The notes beneath the pieces were generated by a model. That model did no database searches and was not told the origin of the DNA. It worked only from the letters and a program-made list of their open reading frames with translations. This document shows, piece by piece, positions 7,311 through 16,752 of a DNA stretch of 64,000 bases. The first letter of the stretch is position 1; every line of letters begins with the position of its first letter. The position numbers and the translations under genes are program-made. This DNA is from Bin5 sp965204525 (GTDB lineage: Bacteria; Chloroflexota; Anaerolineae; Caldilineales; Caldilineaceae): NCBI GenBank assembly GCA_965204525.1, contig OZ241994.1:1116001-1180000 (forward strand). Direction: 5' to 3'.

Positions 7311-10300
7311 ATGCCGGAAAAGCAACTTACTCCTTCCTGTTGTAATCATCCCACACTCCATGCGCAGCCCGGACTGCCGGCCAAGCAAGGCCTGTATGAC
7401 CCGCGTTACGAGCACGATGCCTGCGGTGTTGGATTTGTTGTCAACATCAAGGGCCAGAAGTCGAACGCCATCGTCTCTCAAGGCCTGGAGGTACTCCTCA
7501 ACCTCGCCCATCGGGGCGCGTGCGGATGCGAGCCGAACACCGGCGACGGAGCCGGCGTGCTCATGCAGATGCCGGACAAATTCATGCGCAAGGTCGCCGC
7601 TGAGGAGGGAATTGAATTGCCTCCCGAGGGCGACTACGCGGTTGGTATGATCTTTCTTCCCCCCAGGGGCGACTACCGCTTCCTGTGTGAGCAGCTCTTC
7701 GAAAAGATTATCCGTTCAGAAGGACAGACCGTTCTCGGCTGGCGCACTGTTCCGACAGCTAATGATGAGCTAGGCCACACGGCACGCCTTGGCGAACCGG
7801 TCGTAAGGCAGGTCTTCATCGGGCGCAACTCCGACCGGTTGACTGGCAACGACGACCTGTCATTTGAGCGCAAACTGTATGTGATCCGGAAGCAGGCCGA
7901 AAATCAGATTCGCTACTCCCAGCTACGTGAAGGAGACGCCTTCTACGTTGCCAGCCTCTCTTCGCGCACGGTTGTCTATAAGGGCATGTTGATGGCGCCG
8001 CAGGTCAAGGGATTCTACCCCGACCTGCTGGATGAGGACATGGAGTCGGCGCTGATCGTCATTCACTCGCGGTTCAGTACGAATACTTTCCCCAGTTGGG
8101 AGCGCGCTCACCCCTATCGGTACATGATCCACAACGGTGAGATCAACACTTTGCGCGGCAACGAGAACTGGATGTACGCCAGACAGTCCCAGTTCGAGAG
8201 TGAACTGTTCGGGAACGACATCAAGAAGATTCTTCCAATCATCCACGACGACGGCAGCGATTCGGCCAAATTCGACGAGACACTCGAGTTCCTTTATTTG
8301 TCCGGGCGTTCACTGCCGCACGCCATGATGATGATGATCCCGGAGCCGTGGTCGCAGCATGAAACGATGAGCGACGCCAAGAAGGCGTTCTACGAGTACC
8401 ACAGCACCATGATGGAGCCGTGGGACGGGCCCGCCTCGATGGTCTTTACCGACGGTACAATTGTGGGGGCGGTGTTGGACCGCAACGGGCTGCGTCCCTC
8501 GCGCTACTGCGTCACAAAAGACGACATGGTCGTGATGGCGTCGGAGGTGGGCGTCCTGCCGATGGAGCCGGGCCGCATCCTCAAAAAGGCGCGTCTGGAA
8601 CCGGGACGCATGTTCCTGGTCGACAGTTCCCAGGGCCGCATCATCTCCGACGAGGAGCTGAAGGAGACGATGGCCTCGGCGCAGCCGTATCGCGAATGGC
8701 TCGACGAGCATTTGGTGAGCCTGGACGAGATTCCTGAGCCGGAGGCCGAAGTGCCAGGTGTTGACCACGGCACTATGCTTGAACGGCAGCAGATGTTCGG
8801 TTATACATTTGAGCAGTTGCGCATTCTTTTGGCGCCGATGGCGACGGACGGCGTTGAAGCGCTGGGCGCCATGGGCAACGACACGCCGGCCGCAGCCCTG
8901 TCCAACCACTCGCAGCTGCTCTACAACTATTTCAAGCAACTCTTCGCCCAGGTGACCAACCCGCCCATTGACGCTATCCGCGAGGAACTTATCACCGCCA
9001 CCGAAGTGATGATGGGCACAGAGTTGAACTTGCTTGAGACCAAGCCGGAAAACTGCCGCCAACTCAAGCTCAGCCAGCCAATCATCAACAATCAGGAGCT
9101 GGCCAAGATTCGGCACATTGAGAGCAGCGGCGCTGAGGGGTTCCGCGCGCAGACGCTTCCGATTTTGTTTGATGTAAACGGCGGACGTGACGCGCTGGAG
9201 CAGGCCCTCGAAGACCTGTTCCAGGCCGCGACAGACGCCATTGAGGCGGGGGTCAATATTCTCATTCTTTCTGACCGGGGCATCGGTCCCGGCGTCACGC
9301 CCATTCCCGCCCTGTTGGCGACTTCCGGGCTGCATCACCATCTCATCCGCAACGAGACGCGAACGCGAACCGCGCTGATCGTAGAATCGGGCGAACCGCG
9401 TGAAGTCCATCACCTCGCACTTCTGATCGGCTTCGGCGCGACCGCCGTCAACCCCTACCTGGCGCTGGAGACACTGGACCAGATGATTCAGGACCGGCTC
9501 CTCGTCGATATAGACCACGACACCGCGATCTACAACTACGTCAAGGCCGCCATGAAGGGGGTCGTCAAAGTACTGTCAAAGATGGGCATCTCGACAATCC
9601 AGAGCTATTGCGGCGCCCAGATTTTCGAGGCGCTTGGCCTGAGCCAAAGATTGGTGGACAAGTACTTTACCTGGACATCCAGCCGGGTAGAGGGCATCGG
9701 TCTTTCCGAGATTTTCAGCGAAATCAAGATTCGACACGACCGGGCTTATCCGGTGCGGCTCTACACGCAGTCCGAGTCCAACGGCCACGGACTGGCCGCG
9801 ATGAAACCGGAACTGTCTGCTGCCAACGGAAATGGCCACGGCGGCCAGCTGCTGTCGCCCGGCGGTGACTACCAGTGGCGCAAAGATGGAGAGCTGCACC
9901 TTTTCAACCCCCGCACCGTTCACCTGCTGCAAAAGGCGACCCGCACCAACGACTACGAGTCCTTCAAGGCCTATACGAAGGACATCGACCAGATGAATAA
10001 GGAGTGGTGCAATTTGCGGGGGCTCCTGGAGTTCGATTTTGAGGGGTCCCAGAGCATTCCCATCGAGGAAGTGGAACCAGTAGAGTCGATCTGCAAACGC
10101 TTCAAGACCGGGGCCATGTCCTACGGTTCGATCAGCAAAGAGGCGCATGAGACCCTGGCGATCGCGATGAACCGCATCGGAGGGCGGAGCAACACGGGCG
10201 AAGGCGGTGAAGATCCGGCCCGCTACATCCTGGAACCGAACGGCGATTCGAAAAACAGCGCAATCAAGCAGGTGGCCTCAGCCCGTTTCGGCGTCACCAG

Positions 10301-12131
10301 CAACTATCTTGTCAATGCAAGAGAGTTGCAGATCAAGATGGCGCAAGGAGCCAAGCCCGGCGAAGGAGGCCAGCTGCCCGGTAAAAAGGTCTATCCGTGG
10401 ATCGCGGAGGTACGGCACTCAACGCCCGGCGTCGGACTGATCTCGCCTCCGCCACACCATGACATCTACTCCATCGAAGATCTGGCCGAGCTGATCCACG
10501 ACCTCAAAAACTCCAACCATCACGCCCGGATCAATGTCAAGTTGGTGTCGGAAGTTGGCGTGGGCACCGTCGCCGCCGGCGTCGCCAAGGGGCACGCCGA
10601 CGTCATCCTGATCAGCGGCCATGACGGCGGAACCGGGGCATCGCCGCAGACCAGCATCAAGCATGCCGGTCTGCCCTGGGAGTTGGGAGTGGCCGAGACC
10701 CACCAGACGCTCCTCATAAACAATCTGCGCAGCCGGGTCGTCGTTGAGACTGACGGCCAGCTAAAGACCGGTCGCGACCTTGCGATTGCGGCGCTGTTGG
10801 GCGCTGAGGAGTACGGCTTCGCCACGAGCCCTCTGGTCGCTTTGGGCTGTATCATGATGCGTGTCTGCCACCTGGACACTTGCCCGGTAGGCGTCGCCAC
10901 GCAGAACCCCGAACTGCGAAAGATGTACACCGGCGACCCGCAGCACGTCGTCAACTTCATGTACTTTATCGCCCAGGAGTTGCGAGAGTACATGGCAAAG
11001 CTGGGTTTTCGCACGGTGAACGAGATGATCGGGCGCACTGACCGTCTGCAGGCGCCTCATTCGATCGAACACTGGAAGGCGCAGGGCATCGACCTTACCG
11101 CGATCCTGCATCGTCCGGATGTGCCTGAGGACTGGGGGCGCTACTGCCAGGTAGACCAGGATCACGGCCTGGACAAGGCGTTGGACAATACTACGCTGCT
11201 CGAACTCTGCATGCCGGCGCTCGAAAACAGCGTGGAGGAGGTGCAGCGGGCACACGATGCCCAGGGTGGCATTGGATCTGAGAGCTCCCTGAAGCGGGTA
11301 AAGGCGTCTCTGCCCATCCATAACACGAACCGTGTTGTGGGCACCATCACCGGCAGTGAGATCACCCGCCGTTTCGGACCGGACGGGCTGCCTGAAGACA
11401 CGATTCAACTGCATTTCAGTGGCGCTGCCGGCCAGAGTTTCGGCGCCTTCATTCCCAATGGCATGACGCTTGAACTCGAGGGCGACGGCAACGACTACTT
11501 CGGCAAAGGGCTCTCCGGCGGCAAGATCATCGCCTACCCGCCCTACGGCTCCACCTTCAAGGCCGAGGACAACATCATTATCGGCAACGTGGCCTTCTAT
11601 GGCGCGACCAGCGGCGAAGCTTACGTTCGCGGCATGGCTGGTGAGCGCTTCTGTGTCCGCAACTCCGGAATGCACGCCGTCATCGAGGGAGTAGGCGACC
11701 ACGGTTGCGAATACATGACCGGCGGCCGTGTGGTCGTGCTGGGACGCACCGGACGAAACTTTGCCGCCGGCATGTCCGGCGGAATCGCCTATGTCCTGGA
11801 CGAAAAACCGGTGGACGGCGTCCGCTTCGACAGACGCGTCAACCTGGAGATGGTCGAAATCGGGAGACTCGAAGACCCGGAAGAGATCGCTGAAGTGCTG
11901 GAGATGATCCAGCGCCATTACGCCTACACGAATTCGGAGGTTGCCGGACGGGTCCTGTCGGATTGGGAAGCCTACCTGCCCAAATTCGTCAAAGTGTTGC
12001 CCAAAGACTACAAACGCATGCAGCAATGTCTTGCCGAAGTAGAAGCCGCCGGTCTCAAGGGCGCGGAGGCATTGATGGCTGCTTTTGAACGCAACAGCCA
12101 GGACCTGGCCGCACGCGTAAGCGGCAACTGA
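7311..12131 (+). CDS. gltB: Glutamate synthase (GOGAT) large subunit
   Basis: Transfers the glutamine amide nitrogen to 2-oxoglutarate. The protein has 1606 residues, somewhat longer than the usual ~1500. A 37-residue propeptide precedes the catalytic N-terminal Cys38 (HDACGVGFV), which becomes Cys1 of the class II glutamine amidotransferase domain after cleavage. The central domain, the FMN-binding synthase domain (GHDGGTGASPQTSIKHAG) and the 3Fe-4S ligands in a CX5CX4C arrangement (CIMMRVCHLDTC) are all present, as is the C-terminal beta-helix (GXXG-rich, GGRVVVLGRTG). A Gly/Asn-rich linker near residues 825-860 separates the central and synthase domains. GAGGAG lies 8 bases before the ATG. 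gltD follows 77 bp downstream. Confidence 0.97.
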   Translation: MPEKQLTPSCCNHPTLHAQPGLPAKQGLYDPRYEHDACGVGFVVNIKGQKSNAIVSQGLEVLLNLAHRGACGCEPNTGDGAGVLMQMPDKFMRKVAAEEGIELPPEGDYAVGMIFLPPRGDYRFLCEQLFEKIIRSEGQTVLGWRTVPTANDELGHTARLGEPVVRQVFIGRNSDRLTGNDDLSFERKLYVIRKQAENQIRYSQLREGDAFYVASLSSRTVVYKGMLMAPQVKGFYPDLLDEDMESALIVIHSRFSTNTFPSWERAHPYRYMIHNGEINTLRGNENWMYARQSQFESELFGNDIKKILPIIHDDGSDSAKFDETLEFLYLSGRSLPHAMMMMIPEPWSQHETMSDAKKAFYEYHSTMMEPWDGPASMVFTDGTIVGAVLDRNGLRPSRYCVTKDDMVVMASEVGVLPMEPGRILKKARLEPGRMFLVDSSQGRIISDEELKETMASAQPYREWLDEHLVSLDEIPEPEAEVPGVDHGTMLERQQMFGYTFEQLRILLAPMATDGVEALGAMGNDTPAAALSNHSQLLYNYFKQLFAQVTNPPIDAIREELITATEVMMGTELNLLETKPENCRQLKLSQPIINNQELAKIRHIESSGAEGFRAQTLPILFDVNGGRDALEQALEDLFQAATDAIEAGVNILILSDRGIGPGVTPIPALLATSGLHHHLIRNETRTRTALIVESGEPREVHHLALLIGFGATAVNPYLALETLDQMIQDRLLVDIDHDTAIYNYVKAAMKGVVKVLSKMGISTIQSYCGAQIFEALGLSQRLVDKYFTWTSSRVEGIGLSEIFSEIKIRHDRAYPVRLYTQSESNGHGLAAMKPELSAANGNGHGGQLLSPGGDYQWRKDGELHLFNPRTVHLLQKATRTNDYESFKAYTKDIDQMNKEWCNLRGLLEFDFEGSQSIPIEEVEPVESICKRFKTGAMSYGSISKEAHETLAIAMNRIGGRSNTGEGGEDPARYILEPNGDSKNSAIKQVASARFGVTSNYLVNARELQIKMAQGAKPGEGGQLPGKKVYPWIAEVRHSTPGVGLISPPPHHDIYSIEDLAELIHDLKNSNHHARINVKLVSEVGVGTVAAGVAKGHADVILISGHDGGTGASPQTSIKHAGLPWELGVAETHQTLLINNLRSRVVVETDGQLKTGRDLAIAALLGAEEYGFATSPLVALGCIMMRVCHLDTCPVGVATQNPELRKMYTGDPQHVVNFMYFIAQELREYMAKLGFRTVNEMIGRTDRLQAPHSIEHWKAQGIDLTAILHRPDVPEDWGRYCQVDQDHGLDKALDNTTLLELCMPALENSVEEVQRAHDAQGGIGSESSLKRVKASLPIHNTNRVVGTITGSEITRRFGPDGLPEDTIQLHFSGAAGQSFGAFIPNGMTLELEGDGNDYFGKGLSGGKIIAYPPYGSTFKAEDNIIIGNVAFYGATSGEAYVRGMAGERFCVRNSGMHAVIEGVGDHGCEYMTGGRVVVLGRTGRNFAAGMSGGIAYVLDEKPVDGVRFDRRVNLEMVEIGRLEDPEEIAEVLEMIQRHYAYTNSEVAGRVLSDWEAYLPKFVKVLPKDYKRMQQCLAEVEAAGLKGAEALMAAFERNSQDLAARVSGN

Positions 12132-12208
12132 GGATTGCGTAACAGAGTACATCGACCCGGTATTGCGCGTTAACCCTTTCCACGCAATACGCAGTCAGGA
12201 GATTTCGA

Positions 12209-13708
12209 ATGGGTAAACCAACCGGCTTTCTTGAATTCGAGCGGCAGCCCTTCCCTGAACGTGCGCCACTTGAACGAATTCAAGATTGGGATGAGTTTCA
12301 TCTCCATTTGACGACAGAGGATCTGCAGGAGCAGGGCGCCAGGTGCATGGACTGCGGCATTCCCTTCTGCCATACCGGTACGATGCCGGAGGGCGGCTGC
12401 CCCATCAATAATCTGATCCCTGAGTGGAATGACCTGGTCTATCAGAACCGCTGGCGCGAAGCGCTGGACCGGCTCCACGCCACCAATAATTTCCCTGAAT
12501 TCACCGGCCGCGTCTGCCCGGCTCCGTGCGAAGGCTCCTGCACTCTGGGCCTGATCGAGCCGCCGGTAACGATCAAGAGCATCGAGTGTGCGATCATCGA
12601 CAGGGGATTTGAAGAGGGCTGGGTTGTAGCCCAGCCGCCGGCGGTTCGCACCGGCAAAAAAGTGGCCGTCGTCGGATCGGGGCCGGCCGGACTTGCCTGC
12701 GCCGACCAGCTCAACACTGCGGGCCATACCGTCACCGTCTATGAACGCGCCGACCGTATCGGCGGGCTGCTGATGTACGGCATCCCCAACATGAAACTGG
12801 AAAAGGAGCGCGTCGAGCAGCGGGTCGACCTGATGCGCGCCGAAGGTGTTACCTTCATTACTAACTGCGAAGTAGGCAAAGACATCCCCGCCGACAGTCT
12901 TCTCGAAGAGAACGATGCGATCGTACTCTGTGGGGGCGCCACCCACCCTCGCGATCTGCCAATAGAGGGCAGGGAGTTGGAGGGCGTCCACTTTGCAATG
13001 GAGTTCCTGCACGGCAATACGAAGCAGTTGCTCGACGGCAAATACGGCGAAGTTCCAGGCGAAGGCTTCAGTTATCCTTTTATCTCCGCCGAGGGCAAAG
13101 ACGTCATTGTGATTGGCGGCGGCGACACCGGCAACGACTGTCTGGGAACGTCGATGCGTCACGGCTGCAATAGTGTCAGCATGTTCGAGATCCTGCCGCA
13201 GCCGCCTCCGGAGCGGGCCGCAAGCAATCCCTGGCCGGAGTGGCCGAACATATTTCGCGTCGACTACGGCCATGCTGAAGCCGCAGCCCGCTTTGGCGCA
13301 GATCCACGCACGTTCGAGATCAGCACCAAGAGATTCGTAGGCGACGAACACGGCCGCCTGAAAGAGCTGCACACCGTCTTGATCGAGTGGGTTCCGAGCG
13401 AGAACGGCGCCCGCCCTCAGCTGCGCGAGGTCCCAGGCACTGAAAAGGTGTGGCCGGCACAGTTGGTGCTGCTGGCGATGGGCTTCCTCGGCCCCGAGAA
13501 TCCGGTGCTGGACCAGCTGGGCGTCGAAAGAGATGCCCGCTCCAATGCCCAGGCCGAGTACGGCAAGTTCGCCACAAACGTCCCCGGCGTTTTCGCCGCC
13601 GGCGACATGCGCCGCGGGCAGAGCCTGGTCGTATGGGCGATCAACGAAGGTCGCGGCGCGGCGCGAGAGTGCGACCGCTACCTTATGGGCGAGACGAGCC
13701 TGCCGTAA
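12209..13708 (+). CDS. gltD: Glutamate synthase small subunit
   Basis: FAD- and NADPH-binding subunit that passes electrons to GltB. The protein has 499 residues. The N-terminal 4Fe-4S region has CMDCGIPFC (about residues 47-55) and CPAPCEGSC, followed by the FAD-binding GSGPAGLACADQLN motif (about 156-169). The second, NADPH-binding, dinucleotide fold is at IGGGDTGNDCLGTS, and the C-terminal GVFAAGDMRRGQSLVVWAI segment closes the FAD site. The antisense strand is also open across the whole gene (a 520-codon shadow frame), an effect of codon bias. The gltBD pair inside the branched-chain cluster supplies glutamate for the final transamination. Confidence 0.97.
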   Translation: MGKPTGFLEFERQPFPERAPLERIQDWDEFHLHLTTEDLQEQGARCMDCGIPFCHTGTMPEGGCPINNLIPEWNDLVYQNRWREALDRLHATNNFPEFTGRVCPAPCEGSCTLGLIEPPVTIKSIECAIIDRGFEEGWVVAQPPAVRTGKKVAVVGSGPAGLACADQLNTAGHTVTVYERADRIGGLLMYGIPNMKLEKERVEQRVDLMRAEGVTFITNCEVGKDIPADSLLEENDAIVLCGGATHPRDLPIEGRELEGVHFAMEFLHGNTKQLLDGKYGEVPGEGFSYPFISAEGKDVIVIGGGDTGNDCLGTSMRHGCNSVSMFEILPQPPPERAASNPWPEWPNIFRVDYGHAEAAARFGADPRTFEISTKRFVGDEHGRLKELHTVLIEWVPSENGARPQLREVPGTEKVWPAQLVLLAMGFLGPENPVLDQLGVERDARSNAQAEYGKFATNVPGVFAAGDMRRGQSLVVWAINEGRGAARECDRYLMGETSLP

Positions 13709-13757
13709 GCAGGCCGACCTCCAATATTGCAAGATAGCAGAGGCTAGGAAAAGTAGA

Positions 13758-15161
13758 ATGGGAAAGACGCTGTTCGAAAAAATCTGGGATGCGCACGTGA
13801 TTGCGGAAGATGAAGGCGCGCCTGCCGTGCTCTACATCGATGCCCACCTGGTGCACGAAGTCACTTCTCCCCAGGCGTTTGCCACTCTTCGCGAACGGGG
13901 CCTGCCGGTGCGGCGGCCGGACAAGACTTTTGCCACCATGGACCATGCCATCCCTACCCGTATCGGGGCCGTGGAGATCGACTGGCCGGACGATGCGGCC
14001 ACGCAGGTCCGCACTCTCCGCCAAAACTGTGCCGACTTCGATGTCCCTCTTTTCGATATTGAAGGAGACATCCAGGGCATCGTTCACGTCATCGGGCCTG
14101 AATTGGGCGTCACGCAGCCGGGCATGACGATTGTCTGCGGCGACAGCCACACCAGCACGCATGGCGCATTCGGCGCGCTCGCGTTCGGCATCGGCACCAG
14201 CGAGGTCGGCCACGTACTGGCGACCCAGTGCCTTATGCAGAAGCAGGCGAAGACCTTCGCCATCAACGTTGACGGCGCGCTTGGACATGGGGTGACGGCC
14301 AAAGATATCATTCTTGCCATTATCGCCAAGAACGGCGCCGGCGGCGGTGTGGGCTACGTCTTCGAATACCGCGGCGAAGCGATCCGTGCTCTCGACATGG
14401 CCAGCCGCATGACCATCTGCAATATGAGCATCGAAGGCGGCGCGCGCGCCGGCCTGATCGCCCCCGACGAGACCACTTTCGAATACATCAAAGGGCGCAC
14501 CTACGCTCCCAAGGGCGATGCCTGGGACGGGGCCGTTGCCCACTGGCGCACGTTGAAGACCGACGAAGAGGCTGTCTTCGACCGAGAGCTGACACTGGAT
14601 GCGTCCGCGCTTGAGCCTATGGTGACCTACGGAACCAACCCCGGCCAGGGCGTACCCGTCACCAAGCATGTACCCAGAGCGAGCGACCTGGACGACCCCG
14701 CCGAAAGACGCAGCCTCCAGAACGCGCTCGACTATATGGGCCTGACTGAAGGCCAGCCCATCGAAGGCCAACACGTCGACATCGTCTTCATCGGCTCCTG
14801 CACGAACAGCCGCATAGAAGACCTGCGCGCCGCGGCCGCGATTGCCAAGGGCCGCCGCGTCTCTAACCACGTGGAGGCGCTGGTCGTACCCGGATCCAAG
14901 GCGGTCAAGGCCCAGGCCGAAGCGGAAGGCCTCGACCGCATTTTCAGTGAAGCCGGATTTGAATGGCGAGGCGCCGGCTGCAGCATGTGCTTGGCGATGA
15001 ACGACGACAAGGCCGGCGAGGGCAAGTACGTCGCCAGCACAAGCAACCGCAACTTCATGGGCAGACAGGGTCCGGGTAGCCGTTCGCTGTTGATGAGCCC
15101 GATCATGGCCGCGGCGGCCGCAGTCAACGGACGCGTCACCGACGTGCGGGAGATACTCTGA
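13758..15161 (+). CDS. leuC: 3-isopropylmalate dehydratase large subunit
   Basis: Aconitase-family subunit that, with LeuD, isomerises 2- to 3-isopropylmalate; the same enzyme handles citramalate in the isoleucine branch. The frame is open further upstream, but that overlaps gltD. The ATG at 13758 gives MGKTLFEKIWDAHV, the standard LeuC start, and 467 residues, the family's normal length. Visible features are the 4Fe-4S ligands (FIGSCTNSR and GAGCSMCLAMN) and the GDSHTSTHGAFGALAFGIGTSEVGHVLATQ block. The TGA overlaps the leuD ATG. Confidence 0.96.
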   Translation: MGKTLFEKIWDAHVIAEDEGAPAVLYIDAHLVHEVTSPQAFATLRERGLPVRRPDKTFATMDHAIPTRIGAVEIDWPDDAATQVRTLRQNCADFDVPLFDIEGDIQGIVHVIGPELGVTQPGMTIVCGDSHTSTHGAFGALAFGIGTSEVGHVLATQCLMQKQAKTFAINVDGALGHGVTAKDIILAIIAKNGAGGGVGYVFEYRGEAIRALDMASRMTICNMSIEGGARAGLIAPDETTFEYIKGRTYAPKGDAWDGAVAHWRTLKTDEEAVFDRELTLDASALEPMVTYGTNPGQGVPVTKHVPRASDLDDPAERRSLQNALDYMGLTEGQPIEGQHVDIVFIGSCTNSRIEDLRAAAAIAKGRRVSNHVEALVVPGSKAVKAQAEAEGLDRIFSEAGFEWRGAGCSMCLAMNDDKAGEGKYVASTSNRNFMGRQGPGSRSLLMSPIMAAAAAVNGRVTDVREIL

Positions 15162-15778
15162 TGCAGCCTTTCACTACTCTGACATCAACCGCACTGCCGT
15201 TGCGTACGGAAAACATCGATACCGACCAGATCATACCCGCCCGATATCTTACCGCCGTCACCCAGGAGGGCATGGGCGATGGGCTGTTCTCATGGTGGCG
15301 GTACGCCCGCGATGGCAGTCCGAATCCCGACTTCGTACTCAATCAGCCCCAATACCAGGGCTCCGAAATACTCGTGGCCGGCCGCAATTTCGGTATCGGA
15401 TCCAGCCGTGAACATGCGGTATGGGCGCTCACCCAGTACGGTTTCCGGGCCGTAATCTCTCCTGCGTTCGCCGATATCTTCTACAACAACAGCCTGAAAA
15501 ACGGACTCCTGCCGATCAGGTTGCCAGAAGAGACTGTCGGCCGGCTGCTCGATCTGGTCGAGGAAGTTCCGCGTACGAGCATTTGCATCGACCTGCCAAG
15601 CCAGACCGTGACACTGCCGGACTTTGACAGCGGTACAGCGGGGTATTCGGAAGGTCCCTGGTCATTTGACATCGATCCTTTCCGCAAACAGTGCCTCCTG
15701 CGCGGCCTGGATGACCTCGGCTATCTTCTGGACAAGGAGGAGCAGATCAGCGCCTTTGAGGCCGCGGCGTCACACTGA
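15161..15778 (+). CDS. leuD: 3-isopropylmalate dehydratase small subunit
   Basis: Swivelling domain partner of LeuC, 205 residues. It shows ENIDTDQIIPARYL near the N-terminus (about residues 17-30) and the substrate-loop motif NFGIGSSREHAVWAL (about 78-92), both diagnostic. The start ATG overlaps the leuC stop (TGATG), so the two subunits are translationally coupled in the usual 1:1 arrangement. Confidence 0.96.
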   Translation: MQPFTTLTSTALPLRTENIDTDQIIPARYLTAVTQEGMGDGLFSWWRYARDGSPNPDFVLNQPQYQGSEILVAGRNFGIGSSREHAVWALTQYGFRAVISPAFADIFYNNSLKNGLLPIRLPEETVGRLLDLVEEVPRTSICIDLPSQTVTLPDFDSGTAGYSEGPWSFDIDPFRKQCLLRGLDDLGYLLDKEEQISAFEAAASH

Positions 15779-15859
15779 CAGTTCTTGATCTCACGTTGCC
15801 CATGCTGCAAGAGCAGGTACCAGGCAGCGACAGATCGAGAGCTGGTAGACGGAAAGGGG

Positions 15860-16660
15860 ATGAAGCGGATGACAACGGGCGCGCCTCCGGCGGATGGCAA
15901 GAGTGCGGTGTGGAAAGACCCCTCACTGATTGACAGTTACCTTCGCAGAGTTCGCAAGGGCATTCCCCTTGCGCAGATCCAGTTGGATGTGATGATGCGG
16001 GTTATCGCCGGGCCGGAGGAGGATCAGGCCCAGGGAGAGCGCCCAGTACACAATTTCCTGGACCTGGGTTGCGGCGACGGAATTCTTGCGGCAACGATCC
16101 TGGAAAAGTACCCTCGCGCCAAGGGGACACTGGTCGATTTCTCCACGTCTATGCTCCAGGCCGCCCTGAACAACCTGGAGGCTTATAGCAAGTCGCTGCA
16201 TGTCTCGTCGGCAGATTACACGGACCCCTCGTGGTTCGATATCATCTCCGCCCACGCGCCGTTTGACGCGGTTGTTTCCGGTTTTTCGATTCACCACCAA
16301 CCCGATTCAGTTAAACACCAGGTCTATATCGACATTTTCGACCTGTTGATGCCCGGCGGCGTCTTCGTAAACATTGAGCACGTCTCTTCGGCGACGCCCC
16401 GAATCGAGGCGCTTTACGACGACTATTTCATCGACACGCTATGGGCGAGCCAGCTGACGGACGGCGACGGTCAGACACGCGACCAGGTGGCGGCCGCATA
16501 TCACGGCAGGGAAGATAAACAGGCCAACATATTGGCCCCGGTGGAGTCGCAATGCGACTGGCTGCGGGCAATCGGTTTCGACGATGTTGACTGCTATTTC
16601 AGAGTTTTCGAGTTGGCGGTCTTTGGCGGCAGACGGCCCTTGATGAAAGAGGAAGACTAA
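15860..16660 (+). CDS. Class I SAM-dependent methyltransferase
   Basis: A 266-residue protein with the SAM-binding motif I FLDLGCGDG (about residues 66-74), motif II acidic residue in TLVDFST, and a post-motif FDAVVSGFSIHHQ block, typical of small-molecule methyltransferases of the Methyltransf_25/UbiE type. The substrate cannot be read from the sequence. The frame extends to a TTG at 15785, but the ATG at 15860 directly follows GGAAAGGGG; the ATG at 15869 is also possible. It lies between leuD and leuB in the same orientation, an unusual place for a methyltransferase, so it is probably expressed with the leucine genes without necessarily belonging to the pathway. Confidence 0.8.
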   Translation: MKRMTTGAPPADGKSAVWKDPSLIDSYLRRVRKGIPLAQIQLDVMMRVIAGPEEDQAQGERPVHNFLDLGCGDGILAATILEKYPRAKGTLVDFSTSMLQAALNNLEAYSKSLHVSSADYTDPSWFDIISAHAPFDAVVSGFSIHHQPDSVKHQVYIDIFDLLMPGGVFVNIEHVSSATPRIEALYDDYFIDTLWASQLTDGDGQTRDQVAAAYHGREDKQANILAPVESQCDWLRAIGFDDVDCYFRVFELAVFGGRRPLMKEED

Positions 16661-16752
16661 ACGGATTCCGCACGCAAGCAATATCATCCTCCTGACTTCA
16701 GAGCGCAGATCAGTTCGAGTCCGGGACGGTACCGAAGAAGGAAAAGAGACGA

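Noticed and set aside
12170..13732. 520-codon open frame antisense to gltD
   Set aside because: It mirrors gltD exactly and has no family-like sequence; long antisense frames are expected from GC-biased third positions. The same applies to the long shadows in gltB, leuC, ppc and the acyl-CoA dehydrogenase gene.
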